From: Chloroflexota bacterium
GTDB taxonomy: Bacteria; Chloroflexota; Anaerolineae; Anaerolineales; E44-bin32
Assembly: GCA_022561215.1 (NCBI GenBank)
Contig: JADFRQ010000005.1
Span: 1 to 64,000, forward strand
Direction: 5' to 3'
DNA length: 64,000 nt
A program made the translations under genes and the position numbers. Positions 40,343 through 49,550 of this stretch are shown here, piece after piece. The notes beneath the pieces are model-generated. The model saw only the letters and a list, made by a program, of their open reading frames with translations, made no database searches and was not told the DNA's origin. Numbering within the stretch: the stretch's first letter is position 1; each line of letters starts with the position of its first letter.

Positions 40343-40380
40343 TTCTCTTGTTCCCACGCTCCCGCGTGGGAACAAGAGAA
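40343..40380. repeat. Long perfect hairpin (REP-like intergenic repeat candidate)
   Basis: TTCTCTTGTTCCCACGC-TCCC-GCGTGGGAACAAGAGAA; 17-bp perfect arms, plus a partial extra GTTCCCACGC just upstream at 40333-40342. Confidence 0.85.
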
Positions 40381-40578
40381 ATAGACCAATTAAGCGCGGA
40401 TTAGTGCACGAGCCGGTTCATTAGACATATTCCAGTGCTGCTAATGATGAGGGAATCCCTGGATTGATGGATGTGGGGAAATATTGGTGATGCCTTCGAC
40501 GTACCCGCGCAGAGCGTAGGTACGAGAGAACAACCATGGCCTCATCCGATAAAGGACAATAAGGTTAAATGGTAAATC

Positions 40579-41019
40579 CTATCCCTCACCGACCGGTTCG
40601 AGAATTACAACCGGTATCTGGCGCTTGGTTCGCTTCTGATATTCGTTATAGCTACCCTCCTGCGCGCCGGTCTCAGACCATAGTTTTTCACGCTCATCAG
40701 CCAAGGCGATACGCGCGGCAGCACGAAATTTCCTGCTGCCGATTTGCACATCTACGTCGGGATCAGACTGGAGATTAAGGTACCATGCCGGATGGCGATC
40801 GCTCCCTGCATTGGAAGCAATCACTACCGGGTTTTCTTGAGGTGTGAAATAATAGAGCAGGATCGCGCGCGGCTTTCCCGATCGGCGGCCTTTCGTGGTT
40901 AACTTGAGCATCTTATTCCCAAAAACGGTTGATCCGATTCGCCCATCACTGAGGCGATAAATCCATCGATGGACCCGCCAAAAATAGACGAGCGCTTGTG
41001 ATCTTCTTGTGGCGGGCAT
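40579..41019 (-). CDS. Nitroreductase/quinone reductase family (F420-dependent deazaflavin nitroreductase-like) protein
   Basis: KLTTKGRRSGKPRAILLYYF, NPVVIASNAGSDRHPAWYLNLQSDPDVDVQIG; start at MPATRRSQ (41019). Confidence 0.88.
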   Translation of the reverse strand: MPATRRSQALVYFWRVHRWIYRLSDGRIGSTVFGNKMLKLTTKGRRSGKPRAILLYYFTPQENPVVIASNAGSDRHPAWYLNLQSDPDVDVQIGSRKFRAAARIALADEREKLWSETGAQEGSYNEYQKRTKRQIPVVILEPVGEG

Positions 41020-41631
41020 TATCAAACGTTTCCTTTCAATATTCTTCCGTTGCTCCTCTTCCGTGACCAGCCTATTGCTATTGTACTCAAGGCAGAATCC
41101 CGTCGTCCATGGCATCTGCCGAATGGCCATTCCATTCATTCGGTAAACCTGGAGCAATGCGATCGCGGGCACCATTTTTGCCCCTTCACCACGCATCTTC
41201 AAAATCTTGAGATGGCAAGCCCGGTGCATTTTTTTGGTGGGTATAGAAGGTTGCTTGGAATGCGTGCGCCATAATCGAGGGTAAATTATTCGGCTTGGTC
41301 ATGTTTATGCCGCTCGCCGATTGCAGCAAAACTTCGGCCGCCGCTCTCCGTCCGTCCATGCGCATGGTCCTCAATATTGCCAGCACAATCTAATCCTATC
41401 CTCGCCGGGATGGGTTTCAGCCCAAAGGCACTTCCCCTGAGCGCTGCTTTTCACAGCTTGCTCACCCCCCACGTGGATCCCGGAAGTGAATGCCCGTTTC
41501 CACCTGATTGCAACGGGCCATTGATCCAGAGCTTGTGGGATAATGGTATCCATGCTCATGGTACCGAAATGGCTTTGTGTCAACATAAAATTAACATCGA
41601 ATAATTTTCAGACCAAGGAAGGAGCTCTCAA

Positions 41632-41916
41632 ATGACGCGCTATTTAATCGAAGTTCCGCATGATAATTCGAAGCAAGCCTGTGACCGGGCGGTTCGGGCT
41701 TTCGTGGAAACTGGATCACACTTTATGACCAATGCCGACTGGGGATGCGATGATGACGAACACAAAGCCTGGTTTATCGCCGACCTGGACAGCAAAGAGG
41801 AAGCATTAAGCATCCTGCCACCCTCCTTCCGCATTAATGCCAAAATCATAACGCTGCGTAAATTCTCCATGGAAGACGCCGAGAAAACCATCGAGCAGCA
41901 TGCCGATCAGGCCTAA
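41632..41916 (+). CDS. Conserved hypothetical small protein
   Basis: 94 aa; RBS AAGGAGCT upstream; natural composition. Confidence 0.7.
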   Translation: MTRYLIEVPHDNSKQACDRAVRAFVETGSHFMTNADWGCDDDEHKAWFIADLDSKEEALSILPPSFRINAKIITLRKFSMEDAEKTIEQHADQA

Positions 41917-41958
41917 GAATTTGCCTGAGGCCATTAATAGAATTTTTCCTTCCCTATT

Positions 41959-43068
41959 ATGAACGTAGACGCGAGAGAATACGATGTGATTATTATCGGA
42001 TCACGCGTCGCCGGCTCCATTTTGGCGAGTCTTCTTGGGGAAGCAGGCTATCGAGTGCTTGTGCTCGATCGATCCACCTTCCCCAGCGACACGCTCTCCA
42101 CCCATTTCTTCCGAGCCCCCGCATTACGCGCCTTTGATCAGATTGGCGCATTGGATGAGATCCTGGCAACTGCCCCGCGTCTCACGGTTAATTTCAACGT
42201 TATCGATGGAATTGTCTTCCCGGAACCCGTCGATCGGCCAGAGGACTACCCCTATTACATGTGCGTGCGTCGTGTGACGCTAGATGCTATTCTTGTGCGC
42301 CGCGCCAGACTATTCGCAGATTTGCGTGAAGGCGCAATAGCAACTGATCTGCTACAAGAAGAGGGTCGCATTGTCGGTGTGCGTTGGCGCGGCAGCGATG
42401 ACGAGGAAGAGGCCATGGCACGCGTAGTTGTTGGCGCCGATGGGCTGTACTCATTCGTTGCCAAGCAAGTTGAGCCCGAAACAGAGCATATAGAGGCGGT
42501 GCATCGCATCATGTACTACGCTTACTTTCGGGGTGTTCCCGCGAATGAAGGTCCTGCGGCCGAGTTTCATTATGAGGGGAACAGCCTCGCCTACTGCATC
42601 CCCTGCGATAATAATCTCACCCTGTTGGCCGCGTCAGTCCCCGTCGAACGCTTTGCTGAATTCAAACGCGATCCCGAGGGGGAATTGCTGCGGGAGCTAG
42701 AAGCCATGCCCGAGATTCGCGCGCGCTTGACTGACGCACAGCGCGAAGGACCTGTTTTCGGTTCTGGAAACATTCCCGGTTATTTGCGAATTCCCTACGG
42801 AAACGGTTGGGCCCTGGTAGGAGATGCGGCGATGGTGATGGACCCATGGTCGGGGCAAGGCATCGATCAAGCCTCGACCCACGCGAGCATACTCGCACGT
42901 TATCTAGGAGAATTTCTATCGGGTGAAAGTGAATGGGAGAATGCGATGCAAACCTATCATGCTGAACGCAACGAATTCAGCCAGAAAATATATCGACGGA
43001 CGTGCAAGTTCGGCGCTGATTTACGCCCGATGACACGTGCGGCACTGGCGAAAAGAGGGCTCATATGA
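41959..43068 (+). CDS. NAD(P)/FAD-dependent oxidoreductase (geranylgeranyl reductase-type)
   Basis: YDVIIIGSRVAGSILASLLGEAGYRVLVLDR; VVGADGLYSFVAK; WALVGDAAMVMDPWSGQGIDQAS. Confidence 0.92.
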   Translation: MNVDAREYDVIIIGSRVAGSILASLLGEAGYRVLVLDRSTFPSDTLSTHFFRAPALRAFDQIGALDEILATAPRLTVNFNVIDGIVFPEPVDRPEDYPYYMCVRRVTLDAILVRRARLFADLREGAIATDLLQEEGRIVGVRWRGSDDEEEAMARVVVGADGLYSFVAKQVEPETEHIEAVHRIMYYAYFRGVPANEGPAAEFHYEGNSLAYCIPCDNNLTLLAASVPVERFAEFKRDPEGELLRELEAMPEIRARLTDAQREGPVFGSGNIPGYLRIPYGNGWALVGDAAMVMDPWSGQGIDQASTHASILARYLGEFLSGESEWENAMQTYHAERNEFSQKIYRRTCKFGADLRPMTRAALAKRGLI

Positions 43069-43096
43069 TCCGCTTGTGAGTATTCGGCGGATCAGT

Positions 43097-43459
43097 TTAA
43101 GATTTCCTCTTTGTAGCTTTGGGCTTCAAACTTTTGACATATGCAAAGCTGATATCAAGGTATTTCTTCATTTTATTTGTATCCTCCAACAAACTGGAGG
43201 GAACGGTAACATATTCCTTCATGATGGCTCCATATTGCTCAAAGAGGGTTGTATCGTACTTCCCCAGAAAATTCTCCCGCTCTTCCTTTGGGAGGCGGAT
43301 CCCCATGGTCCCAGATTTGTCGAGGTAAGTAAACATGTTCCCATTTAAGGAAGTGTATGGGGTGGTTACTCCTTTGCGTTCGATAGCAGGATTGCTCTCG
43401 ATTAGCTTGTCGTACAATTTCAATTTATCCTTGGGGATTTCAACAGAACGCTTGCTCAT
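43097..43459 (-). CDS. TfoX-N-like hypothetical protein
   Basis: NGNMFTYLDKSGTMGIRLPKEERENFLGKY; start at MSKRSVEIPKDK. Confidence 0.65.
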   Translation of the reverse strand: MSKRSVEIPKDKLKLYDKLIESNPAIERKGVTTPYTSLNGNMFTYLDKSGTMGIRLPKEERENFLGKYDTTLFEQYGAIMKEYVTVPSSLLEDTNKMKKYLDISFAYVKSLKPKATKRKS

Positions 43460-43635
43460 GATTGCGTCTTCCAAATGATTATTTATATACCTTTATCTTA
43501 TTCCTATTCGCTCAGCATAAATGAATTTTCTTTGTTTTTTTCTTAAGCATTTTAGGAATCGAAGCGACTGCTAGTCATCAAAGTGATGGTTTACGCTCTT
43601 TTTTTTCTGAACACCAAATTGCTGATCCTGTACAG

Positions 43636-44718
43636 TTATTGAGCGCCTATGCGGATTACAACGAGCTTATCAGTTCCCGACTCAGCTCCCCAAATTTCGC
43701 CCGGTCGGCCTAGAATTTGGCGAACTTTCGCGGAGGGACTTGGCAGCCCGAATACAGTAAACGTCTCTTCCTGGGGATCGAAACGCACAATTGCGTTGGC
43801 GCCAAAATCACTCAGCCAAATGATATCGTTCTCATCAACATAGATGGCATACGCTTGAGGCTGATTTCCAGGCAGCTTCCACTCGCGCCAGGTATCATCC
43901 TTCGGATTGTATACGGCGACTTTGCCGGCATTCCACTCGCTGACCCAAATACGCCCTAAAGAATCAGCCCATACCCTGCGCGCGCCCTGGTTTGGCGTTG
44001 GAGGCTCTAAGATCGTCGCCTCCCGCGTATCAGAATCGATGCGTCCCACATAACTGTTTGCCAGCGAGGCATAATAAACAGTCCCATCAGGTGCACTGGC
44101 GATGCCATAGGGGCCTCGACCGCGCGGTGCGGAGAAGACTTCTAACGTGGCGCTTGCGGGGTCAAAACGACCATAAACACCATTCTGGCCGGTAAACCAT
44201 AGAATGCCCATATCGTCGAAGACAGCGGTGTTGAGATTGGCATTCCCTCCTCCTGCAGGCAGGTGAAAGACATCCACTTTTTCCGTGTCGGGATCTACAC
44301 GTACGATGGCATTAAGTCCACTATCGGTCACCCATGCTGCGCCATCGGGTCCGACAATCACGCCATGCGGAGCTGAGCCAACACCAAGGGCGATATGATG
44401 CGTTTCGCCAGTCTCCGGATCGAGGCGGCCCAGTGCGCCGAGTCGCTGCGCTGTGTACCAGACTGAGCCATCCGGGGCAGGTGCTACATCGTGAGGGTGA
44501 GATCCAGCGGGGACTGGATACTCCTGGAGAGTGGTTTCAATGGTTGGTGGATCGCTTGGTGGATCTTCTGAAGTTGGTATCGCCTCATTTTCAACAGAAG
44601 GTGGGACTGGGCTTGGTTCGCGGGTTGCTACAACCACACCGAGGGATTGCGTGGGTCCACTTGTACAAGCCGCCAGGGCATATACTAAAATTATGCCGGG
44701 TATCATTCGCAGGATCAT
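43636..44718 (-). CDS. Virginiamycin B lyase-like / NHL-SMP-30 beta-propeller lipoprotein
   Basis: Lipobox VYALAACTS; repeated propeller motifs SHPHDVAPAPDGSVWYT, GPDGAAWVTDSGLNAIVRVDPDT, GIASAPDGTVYYASLANSYVGRID. Confidence 0.85.
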   Translation of the reverse strand: MILRMIPGIILVYALAACTSGPTQSLGVVVATREPSPVPPSVENEAIPTSEDPPSDPPTIETTLQEYPVPAGSHPHDVAPAPDGSVWYTAQRLGALGRLDPETGETHHIALGVGSAPHGVIVGPDGAAWVTDSGLNAIVRVDPDTEKVDVFHLPAGGGNANLNTAVFDDMGILWFTGQNGVYGRFDPASATLEVFSAPRGRGPYGIASAPDGTVYYASLANSYVGRIDSDTREATILEPPTPNQGARRVWADSLGRIWVSEWNAGKVAVYNPKDDTWREWKLPGNQPQAYAIYVDENDIIWLSDFGANAIVRFDPQEETFTVFGLPSPSAKVRQILGRPGEIWGAESGTDKLVVIRIGAQ

Positions 44719-44852
44719 TCGTAGTCTTTCCTCTTTACATTGCGCGTTCCCTGTTTAGTAATATTCTCATCGACATCTTCGCCAATTGCATTAGAAAAGA
44801 CCTTAGCTTTCCCGAAAATTATGGACAGCGAACGAAGATCAGCAGATTTGCT

Positions 44853-45785
44853 TCATTCAGAGTTCGGATTTTTACGAAACAGCGATTCGGTCCAAGTCTT
44901 TTGACTGCTATCAAAATGCGCCTTGGCCGTCTGCAAGAACGGGCGCATATGTTCGCGAATATAGCCGTCCAATCCCAATTCTGACGTCTTCGCTAACGTG
45001 TTTCGATAGCTATCGAGGATCTTTTCGTCCAGCAATTCCACACCTGTTTGGCCAGCCGCCATCACCAGGCCGGCACCCTTTTTGCTCAACGAAATGGCTT
45101 CGTATGCCATGACGCCCCCCAGTCTATCCAGCGATATGTTTTCTTGCTTGTTCAATTGCTGCATGCGCGCCCAGATCTCATCCATCTTCGGCAGTAGATC
45201 AAGCGTGCTTGCAAATGCCTTGGCGTAACCAGCCTGCATCTCTTCTGCCAGCTCTTCCAAACTTTCACGCGAGAGTGGTGGTATGTCGATCGCTAGCGCA
45301 CTTCGGTTCGCAGCGCTTTGCAGCGCTTCGAGAACATCTACCAATTCTGTCGCTTCATCATCCTCGGCCAAAACGCCGTTCTCCTTCAAACGTTTGATGA
45401 GGCGTTTCAGATACACTTTGCTTCCACCGGCTGCATCACCTGCGATGGCAAATACCCAAAGCGGAGAGAAACCCATCGTAAATAACCCCGCAGCTTCCAA
45501 CACCGTACCCGCCAGTTTGCGCTGCGCAAAGTCGGCGCTGAGGTCTACCTCCCCTACAGGATGATGACCCTCCATTTGGGCAACTTTCTCAAGGATGTAT
45601 TGCTGCATCATGCCAATGGTGACCTTGAAGGTCGTCGTTTCGCGCAGCGATTCTGGAAATACAGTTTCTGTGAAAAGGGTGCTCGCACCCACAGCAATCG
45701 CCGCCAAGGAGCGCAACGTGCGCTCCGGCATAGATAACAACTGGACCAACCGCTGGTGCACCGCATCCGAAAATGACTTTCTCAT
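44853..45785 (-). CDS. Hypothetical protein (310 aa)
   Basis: Long ORF, natural composition, two hydrophobic stretches; family not recognised. Confidence 0.65.
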   Translation of the reverse strand: MRKSFSDAVHQRLVQLLSMPERTLRSLAAIAVGASTLFTETVFPESLRETTTFKVTIGMMQQYILEKVAQMEGHHPVGEVDLSADFAQRKLAGTVLEAAGLFTMGFSPLWVFAIAGDAAGGSKVYLKRLIKRLKENGVLAEDDEATELVDVLEALQSAANRSALAIDIPPLSRESLEELAEEMQAGYAKAFASTLDLLPKMDEIWARMQQLNKQENISLDRLGGVMAYEAISLSKKGAGLVMAAGQTGVELLDEKILDSYRNTLAKTSELGLDGYIREHMRPFLQTAKAHFDSSQKTWTESLFRKNPNSE

Positions 45786-45916
45786 CCAGCAACACTCCTG
45801 GGAACAAGGTGATGATGTTTACTGCTCATGGCAAATAGTGCGTCATGCGCAGGGCCGGAGTGAGCGATGGCCGGCGCCATCAAAGTACAATAATAAACCT
45901 ACCATCAATCCGAGTT

Positions 45917-46644
45917 TTATTTTCCATACACAGAAATATGTTTTTGGCTCTCTTGGGTGAAGGCGTCCTTCGCCCAGGATCCCCAACGATCCTTGAGCCT
46001 TAAGCCTGCCAGATTCGCCATAAGATCGAATTCCGAGGGCCATGCGTAGCGCAATTTCACAGGATACAAGTTAACCTTGTTGTTCGTAAACAGAACATGT
46101 TGGCTTGTTATCTGCTGCAGAAGCGAATCGTGCAGGGTTACGTCGATACGCACCTGCTCTTCTCCCAGCTGCACAGCGCGCACATTTTGATTCTGATCTT
46201 AACGCGATAAATCAGGCACGAAGGCTTCAATAAGGAAGACACCTCCTGAGCTTAAATATGGTCGGCTGCGCTTTGAAAACAGCGCACCTGTTCTTCCTGG
46301 GTGAGCAGAGCATAGAACGTATTAAAGACCACATAAATTAAGTCAAATTGCTCATCCATTTCAATTTGAGCAAAGCTACCCATTGTGATCTCAATATCCC
46401 TGCCCCGCGGCTTGGTTTTCAATTTCGATACCATCGCTTCCGAACCATCAATACCATAAAGCTCGACGCCTTTTTTCTGCAGAGGCAGCGCCACTCTGCC
46501 GGTACCTATGCCAAGTTCCAGGGCCCGCCCTCCCTCTGCAAACTTATACAGTAGGTCGATGGAGTTCTGGTCAACCTCTTTATAAAACTCATCGTATACC
46601 TCGGCGATTCGTTCACCGTACGTCGTGATTTCAAATTTTTCCAT
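45917..46644 (-). pseudogene. Class I SAM-dependent methyltransferase, disrupted
   Basis: ORF 46252..46644 carries the SAM motif ALELGIGTGRVALPL. Past its TAA a frame offset gives SGGVFLIEAFVPDLSR-TAA-DQNQNVRAVQLGEEQVRIDVTLHDSLLQQITSQHVLFTNNKVNLYPVKLRYAWPSEFDLMANLAGLRLKDRWG, the usual C-terminal half. Confidence 0.85.
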
Positions 46645-46670
46645 CGCATGAACTCCAATAGCAGACTACT

Positions 46671-47201
46671 TCAGGTTCGAATCAATAAATAAAGCACTAT
46701 CGTGTGGCCGAAGTAAGTTTCCGTTTTGTTCGTGAGCATATCAATGTCAAATTTTTCGCTGAAGCGAAGCTCAACTTCATCATAGGGCAGCCTATTATCA
46801 AAGCACATCAGCAGGTATTGGCTGCCCGGATGGCTCAAGGGCAGCACGTTCGACACATACAAATCGCGATCCTTTCGATTTAGATCATTCAATGCACCAA
46901 AGTCCAGGAGAAAATCAAAGGTTCCGCGCACATTGCGCAGATCGGTGAGGTCGTCGCGGATAAATTCCACCTTCGCTCCCTCCGTCTGCGCGCGCTTACG
47001 GGCGAGTTTGATGGCAGTAGGTGAAAGGTCGATGCCGGTCACATCAAAGCCGTGTTTTGAAAGGTAGATGGATTCGATTCCCGCGCCGCAGCCAAGGTCA
47101 ATCGCACGCCCGGGAGTGATGCGGCCGCTTTCGACGAGTTCTTCAATTTCGGGTTTTGATCCGAAGACCCAATGAATGGGAATGTTGAAGAGCTGAATCA
47201 T
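46671..47201 (-). CDS. Class I SAM-dependent methyltransferase
   Basis: RAIDLGCGAGIESIYLSKHGFDVTGIDLSPTAIKLARKRA; YLLMCFDNR. Confidence 0.85.
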   Translation of the reverse strand: MIQLFNIPIHWVFGSKPEIEELVESGRITPGRAIDLGCGAGIESIYLSKHGFDVTGIDLSPTAIKLARKRAQTEGAKVEFIRDDLTDLRNVRGTFDFLLDFGALNDLNRKDRDLYVSNVLPLSHPGSQYLLMCFDNRLPYDEVELRFSEKFDIDMLTNKTETYFGHTIVLYLLIRT

Positions 47202-47383
47202 GCGGTAGATTGGTTCATAGAAGCGTTTTATACTCGTTTTCCCTTCTCACACACTCCGGGGCTCTGCTCGACTTTATTCGGGATTCACGCGTAACGCTCA
47301 TCATAACGAAGCCCAATGAATACAAAAATATTGGGGCTTCGCTCAACCGAATTAAATAATACGAAAACTCCGCCCGATAGTCT

Positions 47384-47947
47384 TCAGGCAACCGAAGAAT
47401 CCACGCGTCCATGCCAATAGTTGCCAAGAGCTTCATCAATTGCTGCGCGATTCCTATCCAATTCAGTTTGATCTTGCTTGTCCTCCAGGTGAGCGACGAT
47501 CGCCTGGGTTTCCGACGCGGTGAGGGCCACAAATCGCTCCCTAGCATAATCAAACCAGATCAGCATGGCGTAGCGTCGTCCATTAACGAGCACTGCTCCT
47601 GATGGTTCCGTCAATCCATGCGTGAGATTGAAGGTTGCATCCGTGTGTAGCAATTGGCCATCGAGAACGACGAGCAAGTAGGCAGGCAGATAGAAGCGGA
47701 ACGCGACATGCGAAAAAAAGCTAAGCGCGGAGGCATTCCCGATTCATGTATCGGGATCGATTTCGGGATAATAATCCCGGGGCAAACCACGCCCGCCATC
47801 CTGCGCGGCCAGTTTTTCTTGCAGCCCTCTGGCTCACAATGCCTCAGGCAAACGACGAACGCCGGATTCACGGATTCGGGCTGTTGGCTTGAACCCGAGT
47901 TTCGAAGGCGCGTCGAGCAGCACAATAGTCTTATCGTGAGAATTCAT
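47384..47947 (-). pseudogene. Chimeric remnant: arginase-family N-terminal fragment joined to a DUF6714-like C-terminal fragment
   Basis: Minus frame from ATG 47947: MNSHDKTIVLLDAPSKLGFKPTARIRESGVRRLPEAL*ARGLQEKLAAQDGGRGLPRDYYPEIDPDT*IGNASALSFFSHVAFRFYLPAYLLVVLDGQLLHTDATFNLTHG... First part resembles arginase N-termini, second part DUF6714. Two in-frame TGA codons. Confidence 0.65.
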
Positions 47948-48106
47948 AGCATACTTCAGGTATACCGCGAATAGGCTTTATTAGCGCGAGCTGCGCTCGC
48001 CCAAGCGGTCAAAATCGATGCGCTGGGATTCAACGGGTAGCTGGCCACTTAGCTGCAATTGCCTCTTGGATGCCCGTATATCGCCTGCGCACTCCGCCTC
48101 CACGCC

Positions 48107-48180
48107 AACAGAAATCTGAAGGATTTCTGTTAAGCAGCTTGACAACGTCGGCCGTAACTCCGCGCAATAATCACTTTCAC
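48107..48180. repeat. Imperfect direct repeat copy 1 (arginase-family 3' end plus hairpin)
   Basis: AACAGAAATCTGAAGGATTTCTGTTAAGCAGCTTGACAACGTC...GCGCAATAATCACTTTCAC, paralogous to 48221..48297. Confidence 0.75.
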
Positions 48181-48220
48181 ACTCATCTGCAGGTCTAAAT
48201 TACCCATTTCCCTACTTGCC

Positions 48221-48297
48221 CACAGAAATCTGGAGGATTTCTGTTAAGCAACTTGACACAGTCAAGTTGCCATCATCCGTGCAATAATCTCTTTCAA
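48221..48297. repeat. Imperfect direct repeat copy 2, overlapping the 3' end of the agmatinase gene
   Basis: CACAGAAATCTGGAGGATTTCTGTTAAGCAACTTGACACAGTC...GTGCAATAATCTCTTTCAA; contains perfect hairpin ACAGAAATC-TGGAG-GATTTCTGT. Confidence 0.75.
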
Positions 48298-49095
48298 CAG
48301 TTTTGCCGCAGCCATCGCCGTGATTCCGACGACATCTTTATCGGGATTGTATTCCACAATATCAGCCCCTATTAATGTCCCCTTCAATCCTTGAATAAGT
48401 TTGATAATTTCGCGGGTCGTCATTCCCCCCGGCTCATGATGTGAGACGCCCGGTGCATACGCCGGATCAAGCACATCCATGTCCAGGGACAGATAAACGT
48501 ATTCTCCAAGCTCAATCTCAACTGCCGGATCCCACTCACGCATCTCAATTACCTGCACCCCAAAATTCTCTGCTTGTGCACGCAGATGCGGCGTCTGTGT
48601 CCTGATCCCCACCTGCACGAGTTGTTTTACAAGCCCTTGCTCCATAATGCGTGCAAAGGGTGAGGCGTGGGAAAACCGTTTCCCCGCGAATTCGTCGTAC
48701 AGATCGGCGTGGGCATCAAGCTGTAAGAGGCTCAATTGGGGATATTTCCCAGCGCACGCTCGCAAGATCGGATAGGTGATGGAATGGTCACCACCAAGCA
48801 CGGCGGCGCGACAATCGCGCTCCATCAATTGGCCAAGTGCTTTTTCGATCTCCCCAAACGCGGCTTTGTCAGAGGAAATTGCCAGGTCGCCAATATCCTT
48901 CCAGCCGGTATGTGCGCTTAGGTCCATTCCGTTCTCGGCACTCAAGTTAGTGGAATCGCTGTATAGACTTTCGCGGATGCGCACGGGTGCTTGCGCCTGA
49001 CCTGCCAGAAAAGTTGCGCCACCATCATACGGAATGCCCAGGACAGCAACCATGCCTGGCTGAAGTTTGTTAATTTCTTCGATGAGATCCGCCAT
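48262..49095 (-). CDS. Arginase/agmatinase family protein
   Basis: LGGDHSITYPIL, LQLDAHADLYDEF, LSLDMDVLDPAYAPGVSHHEPGGMTTREI metal-binding motifs. Confidence 0.9.
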   Translation of the reverse strand: MADLIEEINKLQPGMVAVLGIPYDGGATFLAGQAQAPVRIRESLYSDSTNLSAENGMDLSAHTGWKDIGDLAISSDKAAFGEIEKALGQLMERDCRAAVLGGDHSITYPILRACAGKYPQLSLLQLDAHADLYDEFAGKRFSHASPFARIMEQGLVKQLVQVGIRTQTPHLRAQAENFGVQVIEMREWDPAVEIELGEYVYLSLDMDVLDPAYAPGVSHHEPGGMTTREIIKLIQGLKGTLIGADIVEYNPDKDVVGITAMAAAKLLKEIIARMMAT

Positions 49096-49152
49096 TTTTA
49101 CTCCGGACTGAACTCAGTAAAATCCCCACGAACCTGACAGCAAATCGCTTAT

Positions 49153-49491
49153 TCACGCTTCCTGGAACGCTTTCAGACATTTTTCACCTTCATTATTGAG
49201 GGTTCCACCGAAGATCGAATCGACGTCCTTTTGGGCAAGGTCTAAACCGCTGCCATACGCGTAGCGAACCTCCTGGCTAGCGTGCTCAGCAAATGCTGCT
49301 TCTCGAAACTGCATGGGAACCGGGAATGTATAGATATAGTTGCCTTTGCCAAAAGCAAAGATCCCATACGTTTCAAGATGAATCAATACGGGTTTTGCAA
49401 ACACAACCCAGAGGTAATCCGTCGGTATTCTGGACGTGAGCTTCTCCAAGTCCCTGATCAAAACCGTCGGCTTTGCAGGTGCTGGTTGCAT
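49153..49491 (-). CDS. Hypothetical protein
   Basis: 112 aa ORF between two assigned same-strand genes. Confidence 0.5.
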   Translation of the reverse strand: MQPAPAKPTVLIRDLEKLTSRIPTDYLWVVFAKPVLIHLETYGIFAFGKGNYIYTFPVPMQFREAAFAEHASQEVRYAYGSGLDLAQKDVDSIFGGTLNNEGEKCLKAFQEA

Positions 49492-49550
49492 GATGTTGCC
49501 AATCGGAAGAAATTTCCACTTAGTACGTACATCGGATGTCGTTTTCAGGG

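Noticed and set aside
46671-46690. GGTTCGAATC-like tRNA T-arm string
   Set aside because: No cloverleaf arms or acceptor pairing around it; lies at the 3' end of a methyltransferase ORF.
47733-47780. Nested hairpins ATTCCCGATtcatgtATCGGGAT and CGGGATAATAATCCCG as a regulatory element
   Set aside because: They lie within the arginase-like remnant reading frame (PRDYYPEIDPDT); probably incidental, although a repeat search would be needed to exclude an insertion.
26330-47947. UGA recoded as Trp, suggested by in-frame TGA codons in the CDF and arginase-like frames
   Set aside because: Several intact genes end naturally at TGA (14216, 14773, 15788, and the GTGA stop/start at 56898-56901). TGG is used normally, the arginase positions expect R and G rather than W, and each frame also has indels. 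Nonsense mutation is the simpler explanation.
48107-48297. CRISPR-like repeat pair
   Set aside because: Only two imperfect copies, one covering coding sequence of agmatinase; no array and no cas genes.
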